Part shown: positions 61,432 through 64,000 of the stretch, in pieces | How the letters are laid out: each line of letters starts with the position of its first letter | Numbering within the stretch: the stretch's first letter is position 1 | Assembly (NCBI RefSeq): GCF_001281405.1 | Contig: NZ_CP010401.1 | Location: 1,078,001 to 1,142,000 of the forward strand | Length of the DNA: 64,000 nt | Origin: Bartonella ancashensis | Lineage (GTDB): Bacteria; Pseudomonadota; Alphaproteobacteria; Rhizobiales; Rhizobiaceae | Direction: 5' to 3' | Program-made: the position numbers and the translations under genes | The notes under the pieces: model-generated | The model's input: the letters and a program-made list of their open reading frames with translations, nothing else | What the model was told of the DNA's origin: nothing | Database searches by the model: none

Positions 61432-62361
61432 ATGATAAAGAGTTACATTAAATATTTAATATATCATATTAAAATAATTACAAAAAATATATTAATATTA
61501 TTGTGGTCGTATTCGCTAATCAGTTTTTTAGCTATCTTACGACACCTTCCTATAAAAATTGGACTATCTTTTTTTTCTTGGTTGGCAAAGACACTTGGTC
61601 CTCACGTTCATCGTCATAAAATTGCACTTAACAATCTCAAAGCTGCATATCCAGAAAAAACACAACAAGAACTCCATGAGATTGTCATGGAGATGTGGGA
61701 GAATATGGGACTCTTGCTTGCTGAATACGTTTTTCTTGATAAAATTTTTGACTTTGATCCTGATGCTGAAAAACCAGGTTTAATCGAAGTTAGCGGCATT
61801 GAAATATTTAAAAGGTTAAGAAACGAAAAAAACCACACCTTTTTTTACAGCTCATACTGGAAATTTGAGCTTCTTCCTGTATGTGCGCAGAAGTTCTCTC
61901 TCAATATGACGGTATTATTTAGGCCTCCCAATAATTTTCATATTGCAAAAAGAGTTTTTAAAGCTCGACAGACATCCATGGGGAATCTTGTACCATCTCA
62001 AGCTGGCGCAGTCTGGACACTAGCAGAAAAGTTAGCAAAAGGTGAAAATGTTGGCATGCTTGTTGACCAAAAATTTCGTCAGGGAATTTCTAGCACGTTC
62101 TTTAATCGACCACTTAAAACCAACCCATTAATTATAAAACTCGCACGGCAATACAAATGTGATATTTATCCTGCACGCTGCATTCGTCTTCCTGGAGGAC
62201 GCCACCGTCTAGAACTGTATGAACGTATTGAACTTCCATCAAAGGCAGATAATGAAATTGATATAGATGCTTCTGTACAAAAACTTAATGACATTGTTGA
62301 GACTTGGGTACGCGAACATCCAGGGCAGTGGATGTGGTTTCATAAACGTTGGGATGCGTAA
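61432..62361 (+). CDS. lpxXL: lipid A very-long-chain fatty acid acyltransferase LpxXL, with a frame-swapped catalytic motif
   Basis: LpxL/HtrB-family inner-membrane enzyme that transfers the AcpXL-borne chain to lipid A; 309 aa with an N-terminal hydrophobic segment. At residues 139-146 the frame reads YSSYWKFE where the family has the HX4E motif; the +1 frame (61847 on) reads TAHTGN, then FE after one T is added. So a T gained in the T7 run 61840-61846 and one lost at 61864-61866 remove the catalytic His (H141 would become S141). The rest (ALFRPPNN-like, GMLVDQKF, YPARCIRLPGG, WMWFHKRW) is normal. Confidence 0.9.
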   Translation: MIKSYIKYLIYHIKIITKNILILLWSYSLISFLAILRHLPIKIGLSFFSWLAKTLGPHVHRHKIALNNLKAAYPEKTQQELHEIVMEMWENMGLLLAEYVFLDKIFDFDPDAEKPGLIEVSGIEIFKRLRNEKNHTFFYSSYWKFELLPVCAQKFSLNMTVLFRPPNNFHIAKRVFKARQTSMGNLVPSQAGAVWTLAEKLAKGENVGMLVDQKFRQGISSTFFNRPLKTNPLIIKLARQYKCDIYPARCIRLPGGRHRLELYERIELPSKADNEIDIDASVQKLNDIVETWVREHPGQWMWFHKRWDA

Positions 62362-62406
62362 TACAAAAAATGCACCTAAAACAAGAACTACCACCCAACG
62401 GCACAT

Positions 62407-62440
62407 AGAATGATTACCCTGCATAAGCAGTGCTCATTCT
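62407..62440. terminator. hairpin between convergent lpxXL and iscA-like gene
   Basis: Outer arms AGAATGA/TCATTCT with an inner CTGC-ATAA-GCAG stem, placed in the 83 bp between two convergent genes. It could serve as a bidirectional terminator, though no long T-tract follows on either side. Confidence 0.35.
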
Positions 62441-62444
62441 AAAT

Positions 62445-62822
62445 TCAATGAGCTCCACGCAGCTTGTCAAGATCGCTAGGCAAAACAGGACGAATTTCTA
62501 CCGACTCGCCACACCCACACGCTGAAACTTGATTTGGATTATTAAATGTAAAACCAGAACGCAGTGTAGTAATTTCGTAACCTATCTCCATTCCTAATAA
62601 AAATAATATTGCATCTCGTGCAATAAAAACACGAGCTCCCTTGATTTCGACAATATCTACATCATGCATCTCTTCTGTAACTAAGGAAACTTTGTATTCC
62701 ATACCTGCACATCCCCCCTTTTTGATATCAACAAGTATACCACGAGCATCTTTTGTTTTCATGATGTCTTTAATGCGTTCTATTGCAGACTCTGTTAAAC
62801 TTATTATTGAATAACTACTCAT
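62445..62822 (-). CDS. HesB/IscA family Fe-S cluster assembly protein
   Basis: A-type Fe-S carrier of 125 aa (ATG at 62822; a GTG just upstream adds one residue). The three conserved cysteines are in KKGGCAGMEYKV and SACGCGESV, and FIARDAILFLLGMEIGYE is typical of the SufA/ErpA-like rhizobial form. In other Rhizobiales it lies next to dgt; no dgt is present here, and the 497 bp to its right are empty. Which A-type paralogue it is cannot be decided. Confidence 0.92.
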   Translation of the reverse strand: MSSYSIISLTESAIERIKDIMKTKDARGILVDIKKGGCAGMEYKVSLVTEEMHDVDIVEIKGARVFIARDAILFLLGMEIGYEITTLRSGFTFNNPNQVSACGCGESVEIRPVLPSDLDKLRGAH

Positions 62823-63396
<574 letters not shown>

Positions 63397-63571
63397 TTCT
63401 TTCTAGTGTTGGACTGGATAATGTAAGATGAAATCATGCTAACGTAGTAGCTAGAAACCTATAAAGCACTTAGATTTTATTGTCATAACAATTTCTTTTC
63501 TTATATTCACAATAACTTTCACGTATTAAACAGCCTTCTCCTCAACAATTTCTCAGTCTAGAAAACAAAAA

Positions 63572-63593
63572 GCACGAGACAAAAGTCTCGTGC
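63572..63593 (-). terminator. Rho-independent terminator of the Hsp20 gene
   Basis: A perfect 9-bp stem GCACGAGAC/GTCTCGTGC with a 4-base loop. On the minus strand it is followed by TTTTTGTTTTC, 35 bp after the Hsp20 stop. Confidence 0.8.
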
Positions 63594-63627
63594 ATAAAAG
63601 CTTGAGGACTAACCGCAGTTTTATAAT

Positions 63628-64000
63628 CTAAATTTTTGGATTCTCTTCGTTGGAACTTCTTTTAGTAATAGATGATGGCGCCTGCACAGCAATTTTTCTC
63701 GGTTTTAATTCAGCAGGCATCTCTCTCTTCAACTGGATATGTAGGAGACCATCGCTCAATTCAGCCCCGATAACCTTAACGTGATCAGCCAAATGAAAGC
63801 GCCGCTCAAAAGCACGTGAAGCAATACCCCGATAAAGAAATTCTCGTCCTTCATCATTCCCAGGCACTTTCTCGCCCTTAATGGTTAATTGATTACAATG
63901 CATTTCGATATCAATTTCATCAAGAGAAAAACCAGCAACAGCCATAGAAATCCTGTAAGAATCCTCACTTAAACGCTCAATATTATAGGGAGGATAAGAA
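63628..64000 (-). CDS. Hsp20/small heat shock protein (5' end outside window)
   Basis: Alpha-crystallin-type chaperone; 123 codons are visible. An internal ATG at 63945 is not the start, since the frame stays open to the window edge and encodes family sequence (SYPPYNIERLSEDSYRIS) just before AVAGFSLDEIDIEM. The IbpA-like core shows QLTIKGEK, REFLYRGIASRAFERRFHLADHV and the conserved GLLHIQLKREMPAELKPRKI, then a polar tail. Confidence 0.92.
   Translation of the reverse strand, partial: SYPPYNIERLSEDSYRISMAVAGFSLDEIDIEMHCNQLTIKGEKVPGNDEGREFLYRGIASRAFERRFHLADHVKVIGAELSDGLLHIQLKREMPAELKPRKIAVQAPSSITKRSSNEENPKI

Overview
The window is AT-rich alphaproteobacterial DNA. Its gene content and order point to the order Rhizobiales, most likely genus Bartonella. 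I judge this from gene families and neighbourhoods, not from any database search. Supporting signs are the rhizobial very-long-chain fatty acid lipid A cluster (acpXL to lpxXL), an HdaA-type DnaA-like regulator, an NDUFS4-type complex I subunit, a Growth Pole Ring-like giant coiled-coil protein, and wide low-information spacers typical of a reduced, host-associated genome.

Layout. 1-9834: the minus-strand NADH dehydrogenase operon nuoA-B-C-D-E-F-G-H-I-J-K, with the first codons of nuoL at the edge. 10121-10483: tRNA-Asp and tRNA-Val. 10740-18433 (+, except recJ): LemA lipoprotein, TPM-domain protein, lipB, parE, recJ (-), rplM-rpsI. 18538-20102 (-): divK and an AmiD-type amidase. 20609-21192: tRNA-Arg, the NDUFS4-like gene and tRNA-Pro. 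21541-25301: hdaA and an AI-2E/PerM family membrane protein (-), divergent from purM-purN (+). 25875-28716 (+): a DsbA-like thiol oxidoreductase and accB-accC. 29034-34838: tRNA-Thr, a DUF900 lipoprotein hydrolase, tRNA-Leu, folE, a NifU/IscU-like protein, yidD and thrS. 34862-38718 (-): the DUF177 - plsX - fabH - ihfA - merR block. 38891: bamE (+). 39434-43984 (-): glyA-nrdR-ribD-ribE-ribH-nusB. 44226-48735: argC (+), ctaA, hflX, hfq (-). 49716-54407: the giant coiled-coil protein. 55046-57400: maeB. 57572-62361 (+): acpXL-fabF2XL-fabF1XL-adhXL-lpxXL. 62445-64000: an IscA/HesB protein (-), tRNA-Pro, and an Hsp20 cut by the window end.

Functionally this is mostly housekeeping: respiration (complex I, heme A), envelope and lipid synthesis (acc, fabH, plsX, the lipid A chain operon, bamE, yidD), cofactors (riboflavin, folate, lipoate, Fe-S), purines, and translation. 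I see no phage, insertion sequence, CRISPR or secretion locus.

The most striking signal is a repeated anomaly. In recJ, argC and lpxXL a short stretch of a strongly conserved motif is in the wrong frame, although the ORF stays open. The family consensus (DSSTAHR...WVYGF in ArgC, the TAHTGNFE acyltransferase motif in LpxXL, FFCPVFAIAL in RecJ) is encoded perfectly in another frame, flanked by a +1 and a -1 indel, several of them in homopolymers. A related one-base defect sits at the natural start of purN (A7 where A8 would restore an ATGA overlap with purM). This is either a real run of compensated frameshifts (or slippage-corrected genes), or a systematic sequence artefact. Either way it changes catalytic or ligand-binding motifs in the predicted proteins.
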